A DNA stretch of 16,497 nucleotides from Candidatus Cloacimonadota bacterium (GTDB lineage: Bacteria > Muiribacteriota > UBA6191 > JACPRK01). This document shows, piece after piece, positions 6,763 to 13,291 of the stretch; position 1 is the first letter of the stretch, and each line of letters begins with the position of its first letter. Under the pieces are notes generated by a model. That model had not been told where the DNA came from. It saw only the letters and a list, made by a program, of their open reading frames with translations, and made no database searches. The position numbers and the translations under genes were made by a program. Location: NCBI GenBank assembly GCA_021772705.1, contig JAJFLN010000663.1:1-16497 (forward strand), given 5' to 3'.

Positions 6763-7791
6763 TCAGACCCCCTTTCGGTCTTCCTCGAGAGCGGCCTCGA
6801 CCCGGGACAGGACCCGGGCGGCGTCGATGCCGGGCATGCAGAGGTAGTCCCCGCAGGGGTCCTTCCGGAAACAGGGCGAGCACCATAGATCTCTCCTGTG
6901 AATGACCCTGTCGGCCAGACCGTAGGGACCGGTTCGGAGGTGGTTCGCCGGGCCGAAGAGGGCCACCACGGGCCGGCCGAGAGCCACGGCCATGTGCATG
7001 GGCCCAGAGTCGCAGCTCACCACCAGGTCGGCACACTCCAGAACACCGAGCAGCTCTTGCAGGTTTGTCTGCCCCACCAGGTTCAGGGGAGCCGCTCCGG
7101 CAGGCACGAGCCCGGCCAGGGCACGGCTGGAGCGAGCCGACTCCGGGCCGCCGACGAGACAGACTCTGGCGTCCAAGGCAGTCTCGATGCCCCAGGCGAG
7201 GCGGGCCCAGCTGGAGATATCCCATCTGTTGGCCGGCTTTCCCGCCCCGATGCTGAGGACGACCCAGCGGGACTTCTCCTCCATCCTGGCCCGGGCCTTC
7301 TCCAGCTCCAGGGGCCTGGCTCGCAGGAGCCACTGGACGGAACGATCCTCGATACCGAGATGAGCGGCGAACTCCATATACTGGTCGACGACATGACGCA
7401 TCGGGTCATGGGGTTCGATCTTCTCGTTGGTGAAGAGCCAGGAGAGTTCCCGGCTCCGGTTGAAGTCGAATCCGATTCTCCGAGGCGCTCCGGACAGGAG
7501 AGCCAGCAGGCCGCTCTTGAAGAGTCTCTGGGTCTCGAGGACGATGTCATACCGGCAGGCCCGGACCCGGCCCAGCTCCTCCGCCAGTTCCCTGGGCCGC
7601 CGCAGGTCGATCCTGTGGACTCGATCCACGGAAGGGTGGCCCTGGAGCACGGCCTCGGAACGAGGATGCACCATCCAGCCGATCTCACAGTCCGGCGACG
7701 CCCGCTTGATGGTGTTGGCCAGGACCAGTCCATTGACCACGTCTCCGATAGCGCCGAGACGGAGGATCAGTATCCGGGACTCAAGACTCAC
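6763..7791 (-). CDS. GT9 heptosyltransferase-family protein (second copy)
   Basis: A 342-residue family 9 glycosyltransferase, likely moving heptose onto Kdo or onto the first heptose. The N-terminal ILRLGAIGDVV (9-19) contains the conserved aspartate (D17) equivalent to the catalytic Asp near residue 13 of WaaC. LSIGAGKPANRW (179-190) and VVSCDSGPMHMAVALGRP (257-274) form the nucleotide-sugar half. The end carries cysteines C304, C307, C313 and C318 in CSPCFRKDPCGDYLCMPGI (304-322), as in WaaF-type enzymes. The GTG at 7791 overlaps the end of kdkA by 11 bases. With the other GT9 at 270-1322 this gives the usual pair of inner-core heptosyltransferases. Which one is WaaC and which WaaF cannot be decided from sequence alone, so no symbol is given. 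Confidence 0.87.
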   Translation of the reverse strand: MSLESRILILRLGAIGDVVNGLVLANTIKRASPDCEIGWMVHPRSEAVLQGHPSVDRVHRIDLRRPRELAEELGRVRACRYDIVLETQRLFKSGLLALLSGAPRRIGFDFNRSRELSWLFTNEKIEPHDPMRHVVDQYMEFAAHLGIEDRSVQWLLRARPLELEKARARMEEKSRWVVLSIGAGKPANRWDISSWARLAWGIETALDARVCLVGGPESARSSRALAGLVPAGAAPLNLVGQTNLQELLGVLECADLVVSCDSGPMHMAVALGRPVVALFGPANHLRTGPYGLADRVIHRRDLWCSPCFRKDPCGDYLCMPGIDAARVLSRVEAALEEDRKGV

Positions 7792-8605
7792 GGCTACCCT
7801 GGCACAACACCTCTCCCGAGAACTCCTCGCTGTACACGTCCCGGAAGTCTTCGCCGAAGTAACGGTAGAGGAAGTACAGGACTTCCCGGTCCGAGACGGG
7901 CAGCTCTTCCTTGCGCATGGATCGGGCCAGCCGAAGCAGGTTCTGCTTGATCCTCCGGCTGCCGAGGATCTCGTGGAACCGGGCGCCGTCGAGATCGAGC
8001 AGGTGCCCTCCGGCCTCGGTGAGCAGCAGATTCCTGACGTTCAGGTCGTTGTGGTAGAGCTGGCACTCGTGCATCTTCCGGATCGAGTCCGCCAGCATCG
8101 CCAGAGCCCACCGGCGAGTTCCGCCGCTTCGCTCGGATGTGAAGAACTCCAGCAGGTCCCGGGCATTGACCACCTCTCGGGTGATCAGGTCTCCTCGGTA
8201 GAGGACGGGGGTGACCCACCGCACGACGGCAGCCAGAACTTCCGGCGTCGCCACTCCGACGCGGCGGGCCTCGGCGCTGGCCTCGAGCTCCAAGAAAGGC
8301 CTGGGCGGAGAGGTCCAGAACAGGTCCCCAGTGAGGAAGCGGAACCAGCCCCCATGCTGGTAGTGACGCACCACGAGGCGGCCCTCGACTCCAGGGACGG
8401 GGAAACTGACGGCCAGACCTCGTCCGGCGTAGAAGACCACGTCCCGGGCAGACGACAGCAGACGAGGCAGCATCCGCTCCACGTAGCGCTCGCCGTCAGG
8501 CAGGAGTGAATCCTCGAAGCCCTTGCGAATCCAGGCCTCCGTCGCTCCCCGCCGAAAGGGGACGAAACCGCTGCGAATCTCATCTGAGGGCTGATAGAAC
8601 GTCAC
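7781..8605 (-). CDS. kdkA: Kdo kinase, WaaP/KdkA family lipopolysaccharide kinase
   Basis: A 274-residue eukaryotic-like kinase fold protein, predicted to phosphorylate Kdo on lipid A at the inner membrane with ATP. The N-terminal half has the family motif VVRHYQHGGWFRFLTGDLFW (78-97), whose RHY-x2-GG pattern is typical of KdkA. The catalytic loop is YHNDLNVRNLLL (184-195), matching H-x-D-L-N-x3-N, and the metal-binding aspartate follows in LLDLDGARF (202-210). The protein is complete and slightly longer than the Haemophilus type (about 240). The start is a GTG at 8605, seven bases after the kdsA stop. The neighbouring Kdo synthesis genes strongly support Kdo rather than heptose as the phosphate acceptor, although WaaP-type heptose kinases share the fold. 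Confidence 0.83.
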   Translation of the reverse strand: MTFYQPSDEIRSGFVPFRRGATEAWIRKGFEDSLLPDGERYVERMLPRLLSSARDVVFYAGRGLAVSFPVPGVEGRLVVRHYQHGGWFRFLTGDLFWTSPPRPFLELEASAEARRVGVATPEVLAAVVRWVTPVLYRGDLITREVVNARDLLEFFTSERSGGTRRWALAMLADSIRKMHECQLYHNDLNVRNLLLTEAGGHLLDLDGARFHEILGSRRIKQNLLRLARSMRKEELPVSDREVLYFLYRYFGEDFRDVYSEEFSGEVLCQGSRES

Positions 8606-8612
8606 GCGGACA

Positions 8613-9485
8613 TCAGACGAATCCGTCTTCCCTCCGGCCTCGGGCCGAGAGGTCCCAGGGCTTGACCAGCCTGTCGATGGCGATGCACTGCTGCAGCAGC
8701 TCCTTCAGGTAGTCGAATCGAAGCATGCTGCAGGCGTCACACATGGCTCGCTCCGGCGACAGGTGTGTCTCGATGAACAGGGCGTCGATGCCGGCTGCCA
8801 CGCCGGCCCGGGAGAGGTGAGGCACGTACTCCGGATCGCCTCCGGCCGGGTCCTTGCTCGGAATGCCGGGCTTGCGAATGATGTGGGTCGGGTCGAGGAC
8901 GACGGGGCATCCCATGGCACGCATCCTGGGCAGGGAGCGATAATCGGCCACCAGGTCGCTGTAGCCGAAGGTGCTGCCCCTTTCGGTCAGCATGATCCGA
9001 TCATTTCCGGTGGACTCGATCTTCCGGATCACGCCTTCCATCGCCGAGGCGCCCAGGAACTGGCCCTTCTTGACGTTGATGACCTTGCCGGTCTTGCCCG
9101 CAGCCAGAGCCAGGGGAGTCTGCATCGAAAGGTAGGCCGGAATCTGAACGACGTCGGCGACCCTGCCGATCACCTCCGCTTCCTGAGGATCGTGGGCATC
9201 GGTGAGGATCGGGACGTCGAACTTCTCCCTCACTTCCGCCAGCAGGTCCAGGCCGTCTCCCACCAAAGGGCCTCGATAGCTGGCGGACTCTCCCCGGTTC
9301 GCTTTGTCATAGGAGGCCTTGAACACCCAGGCGATTCCGAGCTCATCCACCAGATCCCGGATCCTGCCGGCGATCTCCATGACCTGTTCCCGGCTCTCGA
9401 TGACGCAGGGTCCGGCGATCAGCGCCAGCGGATTGTCTCCTCCGATACGCACATCTCGAATCGCGACTTCTCTCACTCCAGACAC
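8613..9485 (-). CDS. kdsA: 3-deoxy-8-phosphooctulonate synthase (Kdo-8-phosphate synthase)
   Basis: Predicted to condense phosphoenolpyruvate with arabinose 5-phosphate to Kdo 8-phosphate in the cytoplasm. It has 290 residues, a normal length. Cys27 in IAGPCVIES (23-31), His201, Glu239 (FIETH) and Asp250 match the metal ligands of metal-dependent (class II) enzymes; E. coli has Asn at the first site. KASYDKANR (56-64), INVKKGQF (136-143) and LTERGSTFGY (166-175) are clear. Several usually fixed motifs differ: KANRSS is KANRGE (61-66), RQTD is MQTP (121-124), and THSVQxPGG is replaced by THIIRKPGI (200-208). The substrate may therefore be altered, although kdsB and kdkA flank it. The GTG at 9485 overlaps kdsB by 13 bases; a GTG at 9476 would give a GTGA overlap and a protein three residues shorter. 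Confidence 0.87.
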   Translation of the reverse strand: MSGVREVAIRDVRIGGDNPLALIAGPCVIESREQVMEIAGRIRDLVDELGIAWVFKASYDKANRGESASYRGPLVGDGLDLLAEVREKFDVPILTDAHDPQEAEVIGRVADVVQIPAYLSMQTPLALAAGKTGKVINVKKGQFLGASAMEGVIRKIESTGNDRIMLTERGSTFGYSDLVADYRSLPRMRAMGCPVVLDPTHIIRKPGIPSKDPAGGDPEYVPHLSRAGVAAGIDALFIETHLSPERAMCDACSMLRFDYLKELLQQCIAIDRLVKPWDLSARGRREDGFV

Positions 9486-10228
9486 TGCGGTTTCAACCCC
9501 TTATCAGCCACCAGGGCCCGGATGGACTCCAGATCCTCGGGAGTGTCGACGCCCCGGATCTGGGCGCCGGTTTCGACGGTGAAGATCCGGTGGCCGTTCT
9601 CCAGGACCCTCAGTTGCTCCAGACTCTCAGCTCGCTCCAGGGGGCCGGGCTTCCAGCCCGAGAACTCCAGGAGGAACTCTCTCCTGTAAATGTAGACTCC
9701 TATATGCAGCCAGCGTACCACCCGATCTCGTGCTTCTCGTATATGAGGAATGGGGGCCCGGGAGAAATAGAGGGCATTGCCCGCGGCGTCCCGGGCCACC
9801 TTCGCCGTCTGGGGTGACTTGACCTCACGGGCGTTCCGGGCCTTCCGGACCAGGGTCCCGACGGGCGCCCTCTCCTGGGACAGGAACCCCTCGACCAGAG
9901 CGTCCAGCATCGCGGGGTCCATCAGCGGCTCGTCCCCCTGAACATTGACCAGCACGCCGTAGTCGGGAAGCATCCGGGCCACCTCAGCCATCCGATCCGT
10001 TCCGCTGGGATGCTCTCGGTCCGTCAGACAAGCCTCACCACCGAACTTCCTGACGGTCTTGAGAATTTCGTCACTGTCGGTGGCAACCACCACCCGTTTG
10101 ATTGAGGTGGCGGCGCTTGCGGCGCCGTGGACCCACTGGACCATGGGAAAGCCTCCAATATCGGCGAGAGGCTTGCCGGGCAGCCGCGTGGAGCCGAGAC
10201 GCGCGGGAATGACGGCGAGGACTTCCAT
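9473..10228 (-). CDS. kdsB: CMP-Kdo synthetase (3-deoxy-manno-octulosonate cytidylyltransferase)
   Basis: Activates Kdo with CTP to CMP-Kdo, the donor used by WaaA. It has 251 residues, the normal size. The CTP-binding signature VIPARLGSTRLPGKPL is at 6-21; ATDSDEI (49-55), EHPSGTDRMAE (72-82), NVQGDEPLM (95-103), YFSRAPIP (154-161), HIGVYIYRREFL (175-186) and ESLEQLRVLENG (201-212) are all present, so the enzyme looks intact. The ATG at 10228 is the first gene of the minus-strand kds run and is read away from the M23 peptidase gene. Only 93 bases separate the two divergent starts. A short palindrome, GGGCGCCC (10230-10237), sits against the start codon; no strong promoter is visible. Confidence 0.95.
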   Translation of the reverse strand: MEVLAVIPARLGSTRLPGKPLADIGGFPMVQWVHGAASAATSIKRVVVATDSDEILKTVRKFGGEACLTDREHPSGTDRMAEVARMLPDYGVLVNVQGDEPLMDPAMLDALVEGFLSQERAPVGTLVRKARNAREVKSPQTAKVARDAAGNALYFSRAPIPHIREARDRVVRWLHIGVYIYRREFLLEFSGWKPGPLERAESLEQLRVLENGHRIFTVETGAQIRGVDTPEDLESIRALVADKGLKPQCLE

Positions 10229-10321
10229 GGGGCGCCCAAGTTAGCATTTCTCTCCGGCTGCTCTCAACTTTTGTCCGATCTCCGACGATACCAAGATGGA
10301 CCTTCTGAAAAGGGAGATTGG

Positions 10322-11533
10322 ATGCTCGCGAAACGTACTGAACGCCACTACGGGATATTGGTTTTCTCCCTGGGCTTCATTATCTTGTTCCAGTCACTGG
10401 CCATCGGTAGAGATGCCAGCCGGCTCGAAACACCGGCGCTGTCAATCCTCATGCCATTCGATGAGGAAGAAGGAGCCGCCAAGCCTGATGCCGAGAGTCC
10501 GTCGGCAAGCCCGGCGATGCCGGAGAACGAGCAGCCGGTCATGGAGATGGCCCTGTCCGACCAGCTTGCTTCTCAGGGTCTATTCCTGGACCGGGTCGTG
10601 GGGGAAACGAATCGCGAGCTGGCCTACACGGTTCAGAAGGAGGACACCTTCTTCTCCATCGCCCGCCAGTTCGGCATGTCGGCCCGAGAGTTGGCCAAGG
10701 CCAACGGCCTGAAGCGCCTCTGGGCCCCTGTGGGAGCCGAGCTCCGGATTCCTCGCCCGCTGGACGAGGCGATCCCGGCGTTCCTGACCGATGAAGCGGG
10801 CCACCACTACGTACACACCCTCAAGAAAGGCGAGACGATCGCCAAGATCGCCAGCCGGTTCCATGCCCTTGCCGACGAGATCCGCGCTGACAACGGCCTG
10901 GAGGCCGGAGAAGAGCCTGAAGCAGGTTCCGAAATCGGCATCCGGATTCCGGAAGTGATTCAGTACAAGATCCGTCCCGGTGACAGTTTCTGGAAGCTCT
11001 CCCGACTCTACGAGGTCGACCTGGAGACTCTGATGGAGCTCAACGAGGCGGCGGCCAGGGCTCTGCGGGTTGGAAGCATGGTCGAGATTCCGGTTCGGGA
11101 TCCAGCGATCCTGGCCCGGGTCTGGAAGAAGCGATCGGCCAACACCAGCGCCTTCTCCTACCCACTCCAGGGCCGTTTGACGGACCGGTTCGGCAGCCGC
11201 ATCCACCCGATCTACCGGGTGAAGAACTTCCACTCCGGCATCGACATCGCGGCGCCGAGAGGCACGACGATCCGCTCGGCGCGCAATGGGGTGGTCAAGT
11301 TCTCGGGATACAAGCGAGGCTATGGCCGGGTGATCGTGATCCGCCATCCCGGCGGGATGGAGACCTGGTACGGCCACTGCTCCAAGCTGCTGATCCGGCG
11401 AGGAGCGGAGGTCAAGTCCGGGGACAAGATCGCCCGGGTCGGATCCACCGGCGCCGCCACGGGCGCGCACCTGCATTTCGAGATTCGACGGAACAGCAAG
11501 CCCGTGAACCCACTCAAGTACTTGAGAGGTTAG
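10322..11533 (+). CDS. LysM / M23 family murein endopeptidase
   Basis: A 403-residue cell-wall hydrolase or hydrolase activator that probably acts in the periplasm on peptidoglycan cross-links. A hydrophobic segment at 11-28 is a signal anchor or signal peptide. A charged, proline-rich linker follows (about 45-75), then three LysM repeats (about 102-144, 163-210, 214-257), and a C-terminal peptidase M23 domain (about 278-397). The zinc ligands look complete: HSGIDIA gives H304 and D308, and GAHLHFE has the H-x-H pair at 383 and 385, with H352 in WYGHCSKL. An active enzyme is therefore expected, unlike EnvC or NlpD, whose LytM domains are degenerate. The ATG at 10322 has AGGGAG six bases upstream. 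The frame is open to 10127, but that part overlaps kdsB antisense. It is divergent from kdsB and lies upstream of skp on the same strand. Confidence 0.92.
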   Translation: MLAKRTERHYGILVFSLGFIILFQSLAIGRDASRLETPALSILMPFDEEEGAAKPDAESPSASPAMPENEQPVMEMALSDQLASQGLFLDRVVGETNRELAYTVQKEDTFFSIARQFGMSARELAKANGLKRLWAPVGAELRIPRPLDEAIPAFLTDEAGHHYVHTLKKGETIAKIASRFHALADEIRADNGLEAGEEPEAGSEIGIRIPEVIQYKIRPGDSFWKLSRLYEVDLETLMELNEAAARALRVGSMVEIPVRDPAILARVWKKRSANTSAFSYPLQGRLTDRFGSRIHPIYRVKNFHSGIDIAAPRGTTIRSARNGVVKFSGYKRGYGRVIVIRHPGGMETWYGHCSKLLIRRGAEVKSGDKIARVGSTGAATGAHLHFEIRRNSKPVNPLKYLRG

Positions 11534-11579
11534 GGACAGGGAAGCATGAATTCATCCGAAACCCCGCATCCCATCGAAG

Positions 11580-11608
11580 TTGACAAGGTTCCATGCCAGT
11601 GGTATAGT
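11580..11608 (+). promoter_or_regulatory. Sigma70-type promoter of the skp-lpxD operon
   Basis: TTGACA at 11580-11585 is a perfect -35 box and TATAGT at 11603-11608 is a -10 box with one mismatch from TATAAT. The spacer (11586-11602) is exactly 17 bases. Transcription would start near 11615, giving a leader of about 57 bases before the skp ATG at 11672. It lies 46 bases after the stop of the M23 gene. This is the only strong promoter I could find in the window, suggesting that the lipid A genes have their own housekeeping promoter. Confidence 0.82.
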
Positions 11609-11621
11609 CGCAGCGCAATTT

Positions 11622-11637
11622 CCGCCCTCCAGGGCGG
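11622..11637 (+). terminator. Leader hairpin with short T-run (attenuator or weak terminator)
   Basis: CCGCCC (11622-11627), loop TCCA, GGGCGG (11632-11637), followed by TGTTTTG. The stem may extend by a further pair, T with A, inside the loop. It lies just downstream of the expected start site of the 11580-11608 promoter, in the skp leader. It could end transcripts arriving from the M23 gene, act as an attenuator, or protect the 5' end. The T-run is short, so I do not claim efficient termination. Confidence 0.5.
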
Positions 11638-11671
11638 TGTTTTGCACATATTCCCTAGAGAGGTAAGACGA

Positions 11672-12181
11672 ATGAACTCCACCAAAACTCTCCTGCCTTT
11701 GGCAGCACTGTTCCTCTTCACCGCCCTGCTTCCCGCGCCGTCACTGGCCGAGAAGGTAGCCACCGTAGACATGGCGAAAGTCCTCCGGAGCTACGACGAG
11801 GTCAAGCGTGCCGTCGGGTACATCAAGGAGAAGAAGGACGAGTACCAGAAGGTCATCGACAGCCTTCAGGACCAGATCCGCAAGATCAATACCGACATCC
11901 AGAACTCCAAGGAGAAGGGTGGCGACACGAAGGGCCAGGAGACGGAGAAGCGCAAGATGATCTTCGAGCTCCAGAAGCGCTACCAGTCGCTGCGGGGCAA
12001 GCTCGACAGGATCGAGGCCGAAGAGTTTGACCAGATCAAGGACCGGATCAAGATGGAGATCGGCAAGCTCGTCAAGAAGAAGGACATCGATCTCGTCATC
12101 GAGAAGCAGTGGATTTACCACGGAGCTTCACTGGACCTGACTGACGAACTGCTGAAGATCCTCGGCTCCTCAGCCAAGTAG
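11672..12181 (+). CDS. skp: Periplasmic chaperone, Skp/OmpH family
   Basis: A 169-residue protein that should bind unfolded outer-membrane proteins in the periplasm and deliver them to the BAM complex. The N-terminal signal peptide (1-26, hydrophobic LLPLAALFLFTALL at 7-20) should be cleaved after SLA, leaving EKVATVDMAKVLRSYDEV, the typical OmpH start. Residues 40-145 are very rich in K, E, D, Q and R and almost certainly form the coiled-coil arms. The C-terminal VIEKQWIYHGASLDLTDELL (142-161) matches the end of the family body, in which the last strand returns to the trimer core. The length is close to E. coli Skp (161). I chose the ATG at 11672 because GAGGT lies eight bases upstream and the signal peptide follows directly; the frame is open to 11546 but reads through the promoter. 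It is the first gene of the lpx operon, as skp precedes lpxD in many bacteria. Confidence 0.92.
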   Translation: MNSTKTLLPLAALFLFTALLPAPSLAEKVATVDMAKVLRSYDEVKRAVGYIKEKKDEYQKVIDSLQDQIRKINTDIQNSKEKGGDTKGQETEKRKMIFELQKRYQSLRGKLDRIEAEEFDQIKDRIKMEIGKLVKKKDIDLVIEKQWIYHGASLDLTDELLKILGSSAK

Positions 12182-12204
12182 CTTTCAACCTTCTGGATTG
12201 AACT

Positions 12205-12227
12205 CACGAGGTCCGCAGGACCTCGTG
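12205..12227 (+). promoter_or_regulatory. Strong hairpin in the skp-lpxD gap
   Basis: CACGAGGTCC (12205-12214), loop GCA, GGACCTCGTG (12218-12227): a perfect 10-bp stem with a 3-base loop. TTGA (12198-12201) and TCAA (12228-12231) could add four outer pairs across a bulge. No T-run follows, so it is not a normal terminator. It ends 17 bases before the lpxD ATG, in a 63-base gap. It is more likely a processing or stability element between skp and lpxD, or part of translational control. Confidence 0.65.
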
Positions 12228-12244
12228 TCAAACCTTCCTGACCA

Positions 12245-13291
12245 ATGGCCAAGCCGCAACCTCGCTTGCAGATCCCTCTGGGGGAACTGGCGCAGATCGC
12301 CGAGGGCGAACTCGTCGGTGACCAGCAGACCATCATCTCCGGTGTTTCGGAGATTGATAAGGCCTGCGACGGCGATATCACCTACGCCGTCAACAAGCAG
12401 TACGTATCAGGTATCTCGAAATGCCGAGCTTCGGCCATCGTGGTTCCCCTGGATGTCACCCGGCTGGACCGGCCCATGATCCGGACGAAGGATCCCTACT
12501 GGTCCTTCGCCAAGATCCTGGAGGTCTTCAGCCCCGAGCAGGCCCAACCTGATCCGGCAATCCACCCTCAGGCCTGTATCAGTCCCGGCGCCACAATTGG
12601 CGAAGGAGTCGTCATACGGCCCTTCTCGATCGTGGAGGACGGGGCTGTCATCGGCGACGGCACCTTCATCGATTCTGGCGTCCACGTGGGAAGTCAGACC
12701 CGGATCGGCAGTCAGTGCCACATCTATCCCAACGTGACCATCCGGGAGAGATGCCTGATCGGGAACAACGTTCTGATCCAGTCCGGATCCGTGATCGGCT
12801 CCGACGGGTACGGGTTCGTCCTGAAGAACGGGCAACACTACAAGATCCCGCAGATCGGAAGCGTCGTCATCGGGGATCGAGTCGAGATCGGGTCCTGCGT
12901 GACCATCGACAGAGCGACCATTGGCCGGACCGTCATCGGAGCCGGTACAAAGATCGACAACCTGGTGCAGGTGGGACACAACGTTGAGATCGGTGAGAAC
13001 TCCCTGCTGGTAGCTCAGGTGGGGATCAGCGGCAGCACCAAAATCGGTGAGGGCTGCAGGTTCGCCGGTCAGAGCGGCACGGTGGGCCACCTGTCCATCG
13101 GTCCCGGTTCGACCATCGCCGCCAGGGGTGTGGTGTTCAAGGACCTGGAGCCGGGATCCTTCGTCTCCGGTTTCCCCGCCAAACCCCACCGGGAAGAGTT
13201 GAAGATCATCGCCTCCCTTCGGAAACTACCGGACCTGATCCGGCGCCTCGGTTCCCTCGAGAAATTCGTCGAGGGACTGCGCCGAAAGTGA
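12245..13291 (+). CDS. lpxD: UDP-3-O-(3-hydroxyacyl)glucosamine N-acyltransferase
   Basis: Adds the N-linked 3-hydroxyacyl chain to UDP-3-O-acyl-glucosamine, the third step of lipid A synthesis, in the cytoplasm. It has 348 residues, close to E. coli (341). The N-terminal uridine-binding domain is about 1-100. It is followed by left-handed beta-helix hexapeptide repeats (about 103-300: PGATIGEGVVIRPFSIVEDG and onward), and a C-terminal helix (about 315-348). The catalytic histidine is H245 in NLVQVGHNVEIG (239-250), and the GSDGYGFV motif is at 185-192. The ATG at 12245 has no recognisable Shine-Dalgarno sequence, which is odd next to skp. It overlaps the next gene by four bases (GTGA), so the operon is translationally coupled onward. 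Confidence 0.96.
   Translation: MAKPQPRLQIPLGELAQIAEGELVGDQQTIISGVSEIDKACDGDITYAVNKQYVSGISKCRASAIVVPLDVTRLDRPMIRTKDPYWSFAKILEVFSPEQAQPDPAIHPQACISPGATIGEGVVIRPFSIVEDGAVIGDGTFIDSGVHVGSQTRIGSQCHIYPNVTIRERCLIGNNVLIQSGSVIGSDGYGFVLKNGQHYKIPQIGSVVIGDRVEIGSCVTIDRATIGRTVIGAGTKIDNLVQVGHNVEIGENSLLVAQVGISGSTKIGEGCRFAGQSGTVGHLSIGPGSTIAARGVVFKDLEPGSFVSGFPAKPHREELKIIASLRKLPDLIRRLGSLEKFVEGLRRK

Noticed and set aside
7427..8509. Long open frame on the plus strand opposite kdkA and the GT9 gene
   Set aside because: High-GC antisense shadow: low-complexity residue composition, no recognisable motif, and two intact conserved genes on the other strand. The same holds for the other long plus-strand frames between 41 and 9689 and for the long minus-strand frames between 10580 and 15410.
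10238..10267. Possible kdsB promoter on the minus strand (TTGAGA, 18 bases, TAACTT)
   Set aside because: Only three of six bases match in the -10 box and the leader would be about 10 bases; it could be real, but it is not better than chance in this GC context.
10127..10321. 65-codon upstream extension of the M23 peptidase gene
   Set aside because: Most of it is antisense to the start of kdsB; the ATG at 10322 has a good ribosome-binding site and is followed at once by the membrane segment.
11546..11671. 42-codon upstream extension of skp
   Set aside because: It would place the consensus promoter and leader hairpin inside the gene and bury the signal peptide.
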